From NCBI RefSeq assembly GCF_004295585.1, contig NZ_AP019400.1, positions 5,058,001-5,122,000 of the forward strand: a DNA stretch of 64,000 nt. The letters are read 5' to 3'. Shown here piece by piece: positions 7,854 to 15,411 of this stretch (the stretch's first letter is position 1; the number at the start of each line of letters is the position of its first letter). Below the pieces are notes generated by a model that was not told where the DNA came from, searched no databases, and worked only from the letters and a program-made list of their open reading frames with translations. A program made the translations under genes and the position numbers. Source of the DNA: Cohnella abietis. Its GTDB lineage: Bacteria; Bacillota; Bacilli; Paenibacillales; Paenibacillaceae.

Positions 7854-8755
7854 TTTACGCTCTCCTCCCGAAGACTATTCGTCCTCGCTTCAGCTGATTT
7901 TACTTGTTCATGTGCATGGTAAGAGCTACGAACAAACGGTGCGGATTCCACATGGGAAAACCCACGATTCAGCCCTTCTATTTTCAAAGCTGCAAATTCG
8001 TCCGGGTGAACGTACCGTACAACCTCCAAATGAGAGGGTGACGGCTGTAAGTATTGTCCCAAGGTCAAGATATTACAATCCACTGCCCGAAGGTCGTCCA
8101 TCGCTTGAAGGATTTCCTCGAATGTCTCGCCTAACCCAAGCATGATGCTTGATTTCGTTGGAATATTAGGCTTCATTTCCTTAGCTTGTCTAATTAGCTC
8201 AAGTGACCGACGATACTTCGCTTTCGCACGAACGCGATCGGAAAGCCGTTCAACCGTCTCAATATTATGATTTAAGATATCAGGATTGGCATCCATTACA
8301 ATTTGTAATGATTCTTTCTTACCAAGAAAGTCTGGAATAAGTACTTCAACGCTGCAGAATGGCAGACGATTACGAATTGCCTTGACTGTAGCAGCAAAGA
8401 TGGAGGATCCCCCGTCCTGCAGCTCGTCCCGTGCAACAGACGTTACTACGCAATGCTTGAGGCCCATCTGCTCAGCAGCTTCCGCTACTCGCTCAGGCTC
8501 ATCTAAATCAAGCTCAGTGGGCATGCCTGTCTTAACCGCACAAAAACGGCATGCGCGAGTGCAAATATCCCCTAGAATCATGAAAGTCGCCGTGCGATTA
8601 GCCCAGCATTCATATATGTTCGGACAACGCGCTTCCTCGCAAACGGTATGAAGCGTCTTGCTCCGCATCACTTGTTTAAGCTCTTGATAAGGTTCGCCTG
8701 TCGTTAGCTTTATTTTCAGCCAATCGGGTTTGCGCGGCTTAGCGCTAGTCGTCAT
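7850..8755 (-). CDS. lipA: Lipoyl synthase
   Basis: Radical-SAM enzyme that inserts two sulfurs into protein-bound octanoyl groups to make lipoyl cofactors for 2-oxoacid dehydrogenases and the glycine cleavage system. It shows the auxiliary cluster motif C-x4-C-x5-C (CEEARCPNIYEC), the SAM-cluster motif C-x3-C-x2-C (CTRACRFC) and the C-terminal RSSYHA motif. The start was set at the ATG at 8755 (301 aa) because GAGGAA lies upstream and MTTSAKPRKPDWLKIKL is the usual N-terminus; the open frame extends about 106 codons further but that part is not LipA-like and overlaps the divergent lytH. The order yutD-lipA-lytH-yunB resembles that of B. subtilis. Confidence 0.96.
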   Translation of the reverse strand: MTTSAKPRKPDWLKIKLTTGEPYQELKQVMRSKTLHTVCEEARCPNIYECWANRTATFMILGDICTRACRFCAVKTGMPTELDLDEPERVAEAAEQMGLKHCVVTSVARDELQDGGSSIFAATVKAIRNRLPFCSVEVLIPDFLGKKESLQIVMDANPDILNHNIETVERLSDRVRAKAKYRRSLELIRQAKEMKPNIPTKSSIMLGLGETFEEILQAMDDLRAVDCNILTLGQYLQPSPSHLEVVRYVHPDEFAALKIEGLNRGFSHVESAPFVRSSYHAHEQVKSAEARTNSLREESVK

Positions 8756-8855
8756 TGTAATTCCTCGCTTTCTGTCCTTCTTATTATAGCATGATTCGGA
8801 TAAAAACCAATGATCTGTAAACCCTACTCCTACATGTTTACAACGAGGAGGAGTT

Positions 8856-9911
8856 GTGTTGCTGCGCAATAGGTGGAAAAACTGCATCAGAAACAAAGGG
8901 CTTGTACGTCTAATGACCGTAACTATGCTATTCCTTATTAGTATGAGCTCGGTTTGCTCAGTGGGATATGGTTCAACGATTTCCTCAGAGCCGAATCTAA
9001 ATAAACAACGGCGTATTCTATACGAAGCCATTTCTCTCAGAACAGGATTGGAGTGGACGTACATTGCCGCCATTGATCAATACGAGCGTACATTAACGAA
9101 AGCCCATCCGGAATCTAGACCGATTAGTGCTGGCGCCATTACCGGAATTTATATTTCTGATATAGATTGGAGTGGTGCTTTGAACCCCAATAAGAACGAT
9201 CACGTTCCCGCTTCTATTCGATTTTTCAACGGCTATGGCAAGGACGGCTCAGGGGATGGCATTGCAGATCGCACCAAAGATGAAGATTTGCTCTATTCCG
9301 TAACCTTACAAGCTTTACGGTACGGGAGCGCCGAGGAAGATTTCAGCATCGGCCTGTGGGAATATTACCACAATACCCGTGCAGTGCTGCGTATTATGCA
9401 ATTCGCCAAGCTATATAAGCATTATAACCGACTAGAGTTGTCAGAGCATGCCTTCCCCCTACCGCTGAACAGCGTCTATTCCTTTCGGAGCACGTGGGGT
9501 AATAGTCGGAGCTGGGGCGGATATCGGATACATGAGGGCACAGATATTTTCGCCGGGCATGGAGTTCCCGTTCGTAGCACTTGTTACGGCGTTGTTGAGG
9601 TAAAAGGATGGAACGCATTCGGAGGCTGGAGAATCGGTATTCGTGATTTAAGTAACCTGTACCATTATTACGCTCATTTATCCGGCTTCGAGAAAAAACT
9701 ACAGGCAGGAGACATTGTCCAGCCTGGTCAAATAATTGGCTGGGTAGGCAGCTCTGGGTATGGCCGTCCAGGTACACAGGGCAAATTTCCTCCACATTTG
9801 CATTACGGTGTTTATCGGGATAGAGGCCTTATCGAATGGGCGTTCGACCCTTATCCGATGCTTAAGCAGTGGGAACGTGAAGAACGCAAAGCGGCGCACG
9901 CCCCACACTAA
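8856..9911 (+). CDS. lytH: LytH-like M23 peptidase, sporulation cortex maturation
   Basis: A 351-residue exported peptidase. The N-terminus has a hydrophobic signal or anchor segment (about residues 17-38). The C-terminal M23 LytM-type domain carries the zinc and catalytic residues H226 and D230 (HEGTD), H274 (YYAHL) and H314/H316 (HLHYG). In B. subtilis LytH (YunA) is an L-Ala-D-Glu peptidase that leaves single L-Ala side chains on cortex muramic acid. It lies next to lipA/yutD and yunB, the same neighbourhood, which supports this over other M23 enzymes. GTG start with GAGGAGGAG just upstream; a TTG one codon later is also possible. A bidirectional terminator separates it from yunB. Confidence 0.87.
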   Translation: MLLRNRWKNCIRNKGLVRLMTVTMLFLISMSSVCSVGYGSTISSEPNLNKQRRILYEAISLRTGLEWTYIAAIDQYERTLTKAHPESRPISAGAITGIYISDIDWSGALNPNKNDHVPASIRFFNGYGKDGSGDGIADRTKDEDLLYSVTLQALRYGSAEEDFSIGLWEYYHNTRAVLRIMQFAKLYKHYNRLELSEHAFPLPLNSVYSFRSTWGNSRSWGGYRIHEGTDIFAGHGVPVRSTCYGVVEVKGWNAFGGWRIGIRDLSNLYHYYAHLSGFEKKLQAGDIVQPGQIIGWVGSSGYGRPGTQGKFPPHLHYGVYRDRGLIEWAFDPYPMLKQWEREERKAAHAPH

Positions 9912-9963
9912 CAAAGATCAAGCGCTGCCCATCTAACGATTCATCCAAAATAGATTGGAACAA

Positions 9964-10010
9964 AAATAAAGTCCCTTCCCCCTCACCTTAGGGAGGTCGG
10001 GACTTTATTT
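9964..10010. terminator. Bidirectional terminator between lytH and yunB
   Basis: AAATAAAGTCCC and GGGACTTTATTT form a 12-base perfect stem, with extra pairing in the interior. It lies between the two convergent genes. Confidence 0.85.
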
Positions 10011-10011
10011 G

Positions 10012-11016
10012 TTAATGACTCTCTTGCGCTGGTTGAGACTGAGATGGCAGCAGCTCTGGTTTGCTTGGCAACGCGATTGATGGGGCTTGCGCTGCTCCGT
10101 TACCGACTGGATTACCATTATTATCATAATAATAAGTCGGCACATCACCAACAACCATCACATAAGAGAGTGGGATTTTGGTTTCTACTGTTTCCGGCTC
10201 CTTATCAAAGGGGATAACAACCGAAATATCTGCACGAATGCGAACGTATACCTCAATGAGAACATTGTTAATGCCTGCCTCACTTTGCTTCGTCTCCACA
10301 TCTACTTTAACAACGCTTGCTGGATGGAATTTAACAGATACGGATGGCCCAAATGATGAAATTAATGGACTGTTCAATGCATGCCCAATTGGAATTTTTT
10401 CTGGAATATCTTCATGCTCCTTAAGAACACGGGAAACGATTTCCGTCGTCTTCGCAGTAATTCCCATCTGTTCCTTATAGTCAATCAGAAAACCCGTTAT
10501 TTTGCCTTCCGGCGTCGTCTTCCACTGTATCATGTTATTCGTAACCGCGTTCTGTGCGATCTCTTCCTTAATTGCCGTATTAATTGCTTCAGTCGCTAGC
10601 TGATTCACTCGAATTTTCGCAAGGAACATCAGTGGCTGACGCAGCTCTCTATCTAGAAACATTGTGCCTTGAATAAGAATAAAAGTAACAATTACGAGCA
10701 TAATTAGCCAAAAATGCTTACGCTTCAATTTACGACGGGGTCGCTGGGCAATGAATTTCTTAGCGGGGGCGTAGTCAGAATTATTAGAGCTAGTGGAAAA
10801 CCATTTATTCGCTCCCCATTTGCGAATCGGTGGTTTAGAGTGTGCGCCTCCACGCCAAGAGCTGAACCCACTTCCCCATTTTCGTTGTCCAGACTTGGAC
10901 GAAAACCCGCCAAGTAAGGACCGATTGCTCCTTCCCCATTTGCGCGGAACAAGCTTTGGTAACGATCCATTCCGTAAAAAGGTAAACGGCAGCCCTTTTC
11001 CCCATTTTTTCCGCAA
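10012..11016 (-). CDS. yunB: Sporulation protein YunB with a repeat-bearing N-terminal extension
   Basis: The C-terminal 230 or so residues match YunB: one membrane segment (HFWLIMLVIVTFILIQGTMF), then a helical stretch with ELRQPLMFLAKIRVNQLATEAIN and a beta-rich domain (SSFGPSVSVKFHPASVVKVDVE). In B. subtilis yunB is a mother-cell sigma-E gene needed for normal sporulation. The TTG at 11016 was chosen (334 aa) because AGGAGG lies 7 bases upstream; the frame opens 15 codons earlier without a ribosome site. Unusual is a basic N-terminal extension of about 85 residues in which RKWG or RKKWG recurs four times, encoded by an approximately 60-bp tandem repeat (see findings). Confidence 0.85.
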   Translation of the reverse strand: MRKKWGKGLPFTFLRNGSLPKLVPRKWGRSNRSLLGGFSSKSGQRKWGSGFSSWRGGAHSKPPIRKWGANKWFSTSSNNSDYAPAKKFIAQRPRRKLKRKHFWLIMLVIVTFILIQGTMFLDRELRQPLMFLAKIRVNQLATEAINTAIKEEIAQNAVTNNMIQWKTTPEGKITGFLIDYKEQMGITAKTTEIVSRVLKEHEDIPEKIPIGHALNSPLISSFGPSVSVKFHPASVVKVDVETKQSEAGINNVLIEVYVRIRADISVVIPFDKEPETVETKIPLSYVMVVGDVPTYYYDNNGNPVGNGAAQAPSIALPSKPELLPSQSQPAQESH

Positions 11017-11090
11017 GCTAACGCCTCCTATTACGATACTAGGTCGTCCCCGGAAATCCATGGTTCAAGCTTATGCGTAAAAAAAGAGAA

Positions 11091-11135
11091 AAAGCACCAT
11101 CCTTCCGGTATCGTTAACCAGAAGGATGGTGCTTT
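11091..11135 (-). terminator. Terminator after the Sm-like gene
   Basis: A perfect 15-base stem (AAAGCACCATCCTTC and complement) with a 15-base loop, followed on the minus strand by a T-rich run. It lies 16 bases after the stop codon of the gene at 11151-11375. Confidence 0.85.
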
Positions 11136-11150
11136 CGGCGACTTATCCTG

Positions 11151-11375
11151 TTAGATCAAGGCAATCGCAAGCAAGGTAAACAGAGATAAAGTTAAAATTT
11201 CATCTCTAGGTCCAAACCCAAACCCCCATGCCGAGACTCGGACTCCACCTGAAGTTCGCAAGAAAACATGATGATCATCAACGTTAACTATAACGCCCTC
11301 ATAACATCGACCATCACAAGTATGAATGCGAACTCTACAATTGATATGTTTTCTACATAAGTGGTACATTTCCAT
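11151..11375 (-). CDS. Small Sm-like protein with a hydrophobic tail
   Basis: A 74-residue protein. Residues 7-45 (HINCRVRIHTCDGRCYEGVIVNVDDHHVFLR) look like the strand-turn-strand core of an Sm/Lsm-like barrel, in which a small domain is built around V-R-I-x-T-x-D-G and G-V-I-V-x-V-D. The C-terminus LTLSLFTLLAIALI is hydrophobic and could anchor it to a membrane. The start at 11375 is supported by GGAGG 8 bases upstream. Similar small proteins are common in Paenibacillaceae but I know of no function. It is followed by a strong terminator, so it is probably expressed alone. Confidence 0.65.
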   Translation of the reverse strand: MEMYHLCRKHINCRVRIHTCDGRCYEGVIVNVDDHHVFLRTSGGVRVSAWGFGFGPRDEILTLSLFTLLAIALI

Positions 11376-11579
11376 TTTTTCAACCTCCATCCTCTTGTTT
11401 ACTGTGTCCGTGCAACTTTACCGGGATGAAAAAGAGGCGGAATTGATACCGATTTTCACATCAGTTATAACTGTATATCCTATGAACATCACTGTTATGG
11501 GAATTGGACTGCACGTAGAAATGTGCTCTTGTAACCTCTACATCTGTCCCACAAAAATCATCATAAATAGAAAAACGCA

Positions 11580-11618
11580 AAGAAGCCGCCCATAAGCTCA
11601 CTTATGGAACAGCTTCTT
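11580..11618 (-). terminator. Terminator after the HD-GYP gene
   Basis: Outer arms AAGAAGC/GCTTCTT and inner arms CATAAG/CTTATG with a CTCA loop. T-rich sequence follows on the minus strand. It lies about 30 bases after the HD-GYP stop codon. Confidence 0.65.
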
Positions 11619-11646
11619 CAATTAATAATCAATCAGTTACATGCTA

Positions 11647-12657
11647 CTAAGCACTAATAATGATATCTTTTATTTGTATACTTCTTTCATGACTTAAATC
11701 CAAAAATTGATCAGCCACTTTGATTAAGGGAGTTTCAATACTATGCGGGTTTAAGTAAATGACCTCACCCACTCGTCCATCCGTTAGAACAACTTGTTTC
11801 CCTACAAGCCTCTTCATGATGTTATCCAAAAATACAGAAACAATTTGTGGATTAAGCTCCCCAAATTTCCCTTGTCTCATTTGAGAAATAATTTCTTGAA
11901 ATGGAATAGGGTCGTGGTAAGGTCGCTTAGATGACATGGCGTGGAAAATATCAGCAACTGCAACGATGGAGCTAAAGGTGTCAATGTTACCTTTCTTTAG
12001 CCCTAAAGGGTACCCATTGCCGTCATCACGTTCATGATGCTGCAAAGCAACGTTAGCTACTCGTTGACTTATGCCTGTTGTTTCTTTAAGCATTTCATAA
12101 CCGAATACCGTATGTTTCTTAACCAGTTGGAACTCTTCTGCTGTTAGCTTTCCTGGTTTATTTAGAATATCTGTCGGAATTTTCACTTTACCTACATCAT
12201 GCAAAGTTGCAGCTAATGAAAGAATAGCAAGCTCTGTCTCGTCTAAATTCATCCATTGACCGATTAGCGTAGCTATTATTCCTACTCCTATATTATGCTG
12301 ATAGGTATAGTCATCTTTAGCTTTAACAAATTCGAACAGCTCATATAATTCCGTATTTTTGGATACAGTCTGGATAGCAGGTAGAATCTCTCTACGAATT
12401 TCCATGAGGGGAATTTTACGTGTACTGCTAATGGATGTTAATAATTCTCTAGACCTGTTTACTGTTTTTTCAATAATATCGTTTGTTTCAACATCCGATT
12501 TTTTTTCTGTAGAAAGAATAATAGAATCCGATTCGATTTTATGATTTATAATTAGCTTTATGGATTCCGAATTTAAAATAGACTGAGCCGGTATTATTGT
12601 AACGCCATAATTGTTGATGATATCATTCATCACTTTTCTTCCAATAAGCTGCTCCAT
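11647..12657 (-). CDS. HD-GYP domain phosphodiesterase
   Basis: A 336-residue cytoplasmic protein. Residues 1-100 are an uncharacterised N-terminal region. Residues 115-290 are an HD-GYP domain: H121, HD at 153-154 with K157 (LHDVGK), H182, HH at 207-208, GYP at 215-217 (HHERDDGNGYP) and D236 (VAVADIFHA). All the usual metal-binding and GYP residues are present, so it is probably an active phosphodiesterase for cyclic di-GMP or a related dinucleotide. The last 60 residues form a small strand-rich domain of unknown role. The ATG follows GGGAG. No partner gene is adjacent, so the input signal is unknown. Confidence 0.9.
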   Translation of the reverse strand: MEQLIGRKVMNDIINNYGVTIIPAQSILNSESIKLIINHKIESDSIILSTEKKSDVETNDIIEKTVNRSRELLTSISSTRKIPLMEIRREILPAIQTVSKNTELYELFEFVKAKDDYTYQHNIGVGIIATLIGQWMNLDETELAILSLAATLHDVGKVKIPTDILNKPGKLTAEEFQLVKKHTVFGYEMLKETTGISQRVANVALQHHERDDGNGYPLGLKKGNIDTFSSIVAVADIFHAMSSKRPYHDPIPFQEIISQMRQGKFGELNPQIVSVFLDNIMKRLVGKQVVLTDGRVGEVIYLNPHSIETPLIKVADQFLDLSHERSIQIKDIIISA

Positions 12658-12817
12658 TTGTCTGCTCCCGAAATCATATTTCTATTGTTATATGTTACCA
12701 CATTTTTGTCTGGAAATGTGAGTAATATAATGTTAAAATTTATCACTCTGTAACCTAACAATTTGCTTTTCAGAAACATTTATAGCTGAAAAACGACTGA
12801 ATGTGAGGAACTACAAC

Positions 12818-13195
12818 ATGAAAACCAACATAAGGTTCTTTAAAGTGACAGGTGAATTGCAAAGGGATATATTCAACATTGTGATTTCTCCATGGAAGCT
12901 ACTGCTAGAAACGAAACGCTATTATGAAATTAAACCCGAGAATGGTGCTGTAAAAAGAATTTATAAAGAAAAGCTTAATACCCTTATCACCGAGACAAAG
13001 CATTATGCTAATGGTGTTCTTACTTGTTCAGCCTTTTGTACGGAGGATTACATTGATGAGGTTCAGAAAAATATCTTACAACAGCTACAATTGAGCATAG
13101 TCGCGTATATGGAAGACCTTCAATTAAATCAACTCGCTCTTGATAAACACCTTAAGCTACTTGTCAACCGGCAGCTTCTTGAAGTCGGCAACTAG
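12818..13195 (+). CDS. Hypothetical protein, 125 aa
   Basis: Not recognised. The ATG at 12818 is preferred because GAGG lies 9 bases upstream; a GTG at 12803 in the same frame is part of that site. The protein is mixed: a strand-rich first half (TNIRFFKVTGELQRDIFNIVISPWKLLLETKRYYEI) and a helical, leucine-rich second half (VQKNILQQLQLSIVAYMEDLQLNQLALDKHLKLLVNRQLLEV) that could form a coiled coil. No membrane segment. It lies divergently from the HD-GYP gene and 49 bases before the HxlR regulator. Confidence 0.6.
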   Translation: MKTNIRFFKVTGELQRDIFNIVISPWKLLLETKRYYEIKPENGAVKRIYKEKLNTLITETKHYANGVLTCSAFCTEDYIDEVQKNILQQLQLSIVAYMEDLQLNQLALDKHLKLLVNRQLLEVGN

Positions 13196-13244
13196 TAAGC
13201 TTATACATACGGATATTAATTTGGAATTGATATAAATAATATAT

Positions 13245-13592
13245 GTGATATACTTTGTATACTGGGTGGTGGCTGATATTAACATTTGCCCGTATTTACA
13301 ATTTTCATTTGAAATATTGGGGAAGAAATGGAACGGCTTAATTCTGCACTACCTATCTATTTGCTCGGACAGATCCGCCCATTTTTCAGAAATAAAAAGA
13401 GATCTTACCGATATTACCCCGAGGGCCCTCTCCATTAAATTAACCGAGCTTGTTCAATACGGTTTAATTGAGAAAAGGGTGACAACTGAGCCCCATGTGA
13501 TTATTTCTTATGGATTAACTGAAAAAGGTCTATCTTTGACTGAAGCACTAGAGCCTATTCAGAGATGGGCTCAGCTTTATAAGGAAGTTTAA
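13245..13592 (+). CDS. HxlR-family (DUF24) transcriptional regulator
   Basis: A winged-helix regulator of the HxlR/YodB family. It contains FEILGKKWNGLILHYL, then HFSEIKRDLTDITPRALSIKLTELVQYGLIEKRV (the DNA-binding helices and turn) and a wing ending in YGLTEKG. The cysteine in ICPYLQF precedes the domain, at the position where YodB-type members carry their redox-sensing cysteine. The start is uncertain: GTG at 13245, 13266 or 13269 are all possible and none has a clear ribosome site. It ends 18 bases before an SpxH-like gene, so the pair is probably an operon with a role in thiol or electrophile stress; that is inference. Confidence 0.88.
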   Translation: MIYFVYWVVADINICPYLQFSFEILGKKWNGLILHYLSICSDRSAHFSEIKRDLTDITPRALSIKLTELVQYGLIEKRVTTEPHVIISYGLTEKGLSLTEALEPIQRWAQLYKEV

Positions 13593-13610
13593 TTGAATGA
13601 GGAGATTCGT

Positions 13611-14531
13611 ATGAGTAACAATCCTATGGCTTGCGATATAACAACTGGTGTGTGCGGCGATGCTGGAGACGATGTGTTGGAAATTATCGATCTGAATCCC
13701 CCACAGAAAACGGTGAAGCTTTATTATGTGACCGACCCCATCTGCTCCCATTGCTGGGCGCTGGAGCCGGTTATGAGAAGATTTGAAGCCGAATATGGAC
13801 AGTATTTCAAATTCCAGACTGTAGTTGGAGGCTTACTGAAGGGCTGGGATGGATTTGCTGATGTTAAGAATGGAATCGGCAAGCCTGCAGATGTAGCTGG
13901 TCACTGGAGGGAAGTCGGGGAACACTCCCGTATGCCCATTGACGGTTCTTTATGGCTAGATAATTACATCCAATCGTCCTATCCCCCATCCCGCGTATTC
14001 AAAATCATTCAGCAAAAGGACGCTCAGCTAGGACACGTCTTCCTGCGCCGTGCGAGAGAGGCTGTATTTGTCTTTAATCGCAATATTGGTGATGAGTCAG
14101 AAATGATTGATATTGTGAATCATATGGGCCTTAACGGAGAAGCCATTGTGAGTGAAGCAGGAACGGACACCGGGCTAGAGCTGATGGAGCAAGACTTTGC
14201 ACTAGCCGCATCGCTTGGTGTTCGTGGGTTTCCCACGATCGTTATGGTTAATGAAGACAATAAAGGCGTCAAAATCGTCGGACCACGGTCAATAGACACC
14301 TACATTCAAGCTTTGGAGCAAGCTCTCGGAGCACAGGGTCTTCAAGCTAAACCAGTCCCGTCACTAACACAGCTTCTTGATAAAGAAGTTCTGTTATTCT
14401 CGAAAGAAATCGAAGTTATGTATGATCTTGAACCGAGCGATGTTAACGCCTTTTTACAGCAAGAGCTTTCAGCAGATGCTTTTTCTCTTAAAGAGATTCT
14501 TGGCGAGAAGTATATTGAATTAGTTAGGTAA
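13611..14531 (+). CDS. SpxH/YjbH-like DsbA-family protein
   Basis: A 306-residue thioredoxin-fold protein. YYVTDPICSHCWALEPVMRRFEAEYG contains the active-site C45-x2-C48 in the context seen in YjbH/SpxH (DPxCxxCW-LEPV), followed by VVGGLL-W and the cis-proline region GVRGFPTIVMV at about 208-218. SpxH delivers the regulator Spx to ClpXP for degradation. The start at 13611 has AGGAG 7 bases upstream; the TTG at 13593 does not. The adjacent HxlR-type gene recalls YodB, which represses spx in B. subtilis. It could instead be a relative of the DsbA/FrnE branch with oxidoreductase activity. Its 3' end overlaps the convergent gene at 14524 by 8 bases. Confidence 0.75.
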   Translation: MSNNPMACDITTGVCGDAGDDVLEIIDLNPPQKTVKLYYVTDPICSHCWALEPVMRRFEAEYGQYFKFQTVVGGLLKGWDGFADVKNGIGKPADVAGHWREVGEHSRMPIDGSLWLDNYIQSSYPPSRVFKIIQQKDAQLGHVFLRRAREAVFVFNRNIGDESEMIDIVNHMGLNGEAIVSEAGTDTGLELMEQDFALAASLGVRGFPTIVMVNEDNKGVKIVGPRSIDTYIQALEQALGAQGLQAKPVPSLTQLLDKEVLLFSKEIEVMYDLEPSDVNAFLQQELSADAFSLKEILGEKYIELVR

Positions 14532-15411
14532 GCGGCTGTGACTGTTGCTTGAGCTTCAACTCTACAAGCAAAGCATGAAGCTGCTCTGTTGCAAGCCCGT
14601 GCAGCACTAAACGAAAGCCAGCCTTTAGAGTCGTCAACGGTACCATCGGGTGTTTGTTATTAATCAGAGCAAGTCGATCATTACTGCCGATAAGCTTGGA
14701 AGCAAGGATGCCTATCGTTTCATCCAATTGCAATGAGTTGGTCGCTCGCCAGAAATCGTTATCTGTTAGAAACATTTGATAGACGGGCGTGAAGCACTCG
14801 ATCGCAGTCGTCAGGTCTAGGAAATTTGTCCACCTATTAGGCATTGGCTCAATTGGAAGCGTGGTCGAGGTGATCGCGTCAAAATTGAGCCTTTCCTGCT
14901 TCACGATCTCTATATTTTTCTCGCGCAGCTCGCGATTAAGATTAATAACGAAATTATACAAATTAAGATCATGAATGAGAAATAGATCGTCCTTAACTGG
15001 CTCGAGATTTGTTGGCTTCAACGGATTCATCGTAATTTGCACGTCAGGCACATTGCTACGGATAAAGTTCAGCACCTCGGAGCCAAGGTAGAAGTGCCTT
15101 AGAATCATATAGTTAGCGCTTGGACTCACGAACGTCTTCATACCCCAATACAGTACACGGTGCAGCACTCTTGATGATGTAAAAGCCTTGGGAACAATTA
15201 TCTTGTATATTTGTAGCAAAATAATCATTAGTCGCGCGAACGGTCTCAGCACAGGTAGAAGAAACTGTCGGGATTTGCTCGAGCAATCCTTTAGGTAGGC
15301 GGCTTTCGCCTCATCGTTAAACGGAATACTTTGATCCAAATAAATGGCCAGAAATGGATTCGGATCATTTTTGTCATGAGGCATTGTTTTGAAAAAATCC
15401 GCTTCACTCAT
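14524..15411 (-). CDS. Conserved protein coupled to the ketosynthase-oxidase gene
   Basis: A 295-residue protein whose family I cannot name with confidence. It begins with a polar region (FFKTMPHDKNDPNPFLAIYLDQSIPFNDEAKAAYLKDCS), then a hydrophobic stretch (residues 50-76, FLLPVLRPFARLMIILLQIYKIIVPKAF) that could sit in or on the membrane, then a largely helical soluble part. Its ATG overlaps the stop codon of the upstream ketosynthase gene in ATGA, so both are made from one message and probably act together, perhaps in making or modifying an acyl chain. A downstream position and membrane-associated segment would fit an enzyme that handles a lipid product. Function is inferred from context only. 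Confidence 0.7.
   Translation of the reverse strand: MSEADFFKTMPHDKNDPNPFLAIYLDQSIPFNDEAKAAYLKDCSSKSRQFLLPVLRPFARLMIILLQIYKIIVPKAFTSSRVLHRVLYWGMKTFVSPSANYMILRHFYLGSEVLNFIRSNVPDVQITMNPLKPTNLEPVKDDLFLIHDLNLYNFVINLNRELREKNIEIVKQERLNFDAITSTTLPIEPMPNRWTNFLDLTTAIECFTPVYQMFLTDNDFWRATNSLQLDETIGILASKLIGSNDRLALINNKHPMVPLTTLKAGFRLVLHGLATEQLHALLVELKLKQQSQPLT

Noticed and set aside
8756..9073. Upstream extension of lipA
   Set aside because: The extra 106 codons overlap the divergent lytH gene and lack family similarity; a good start exists at 8755.
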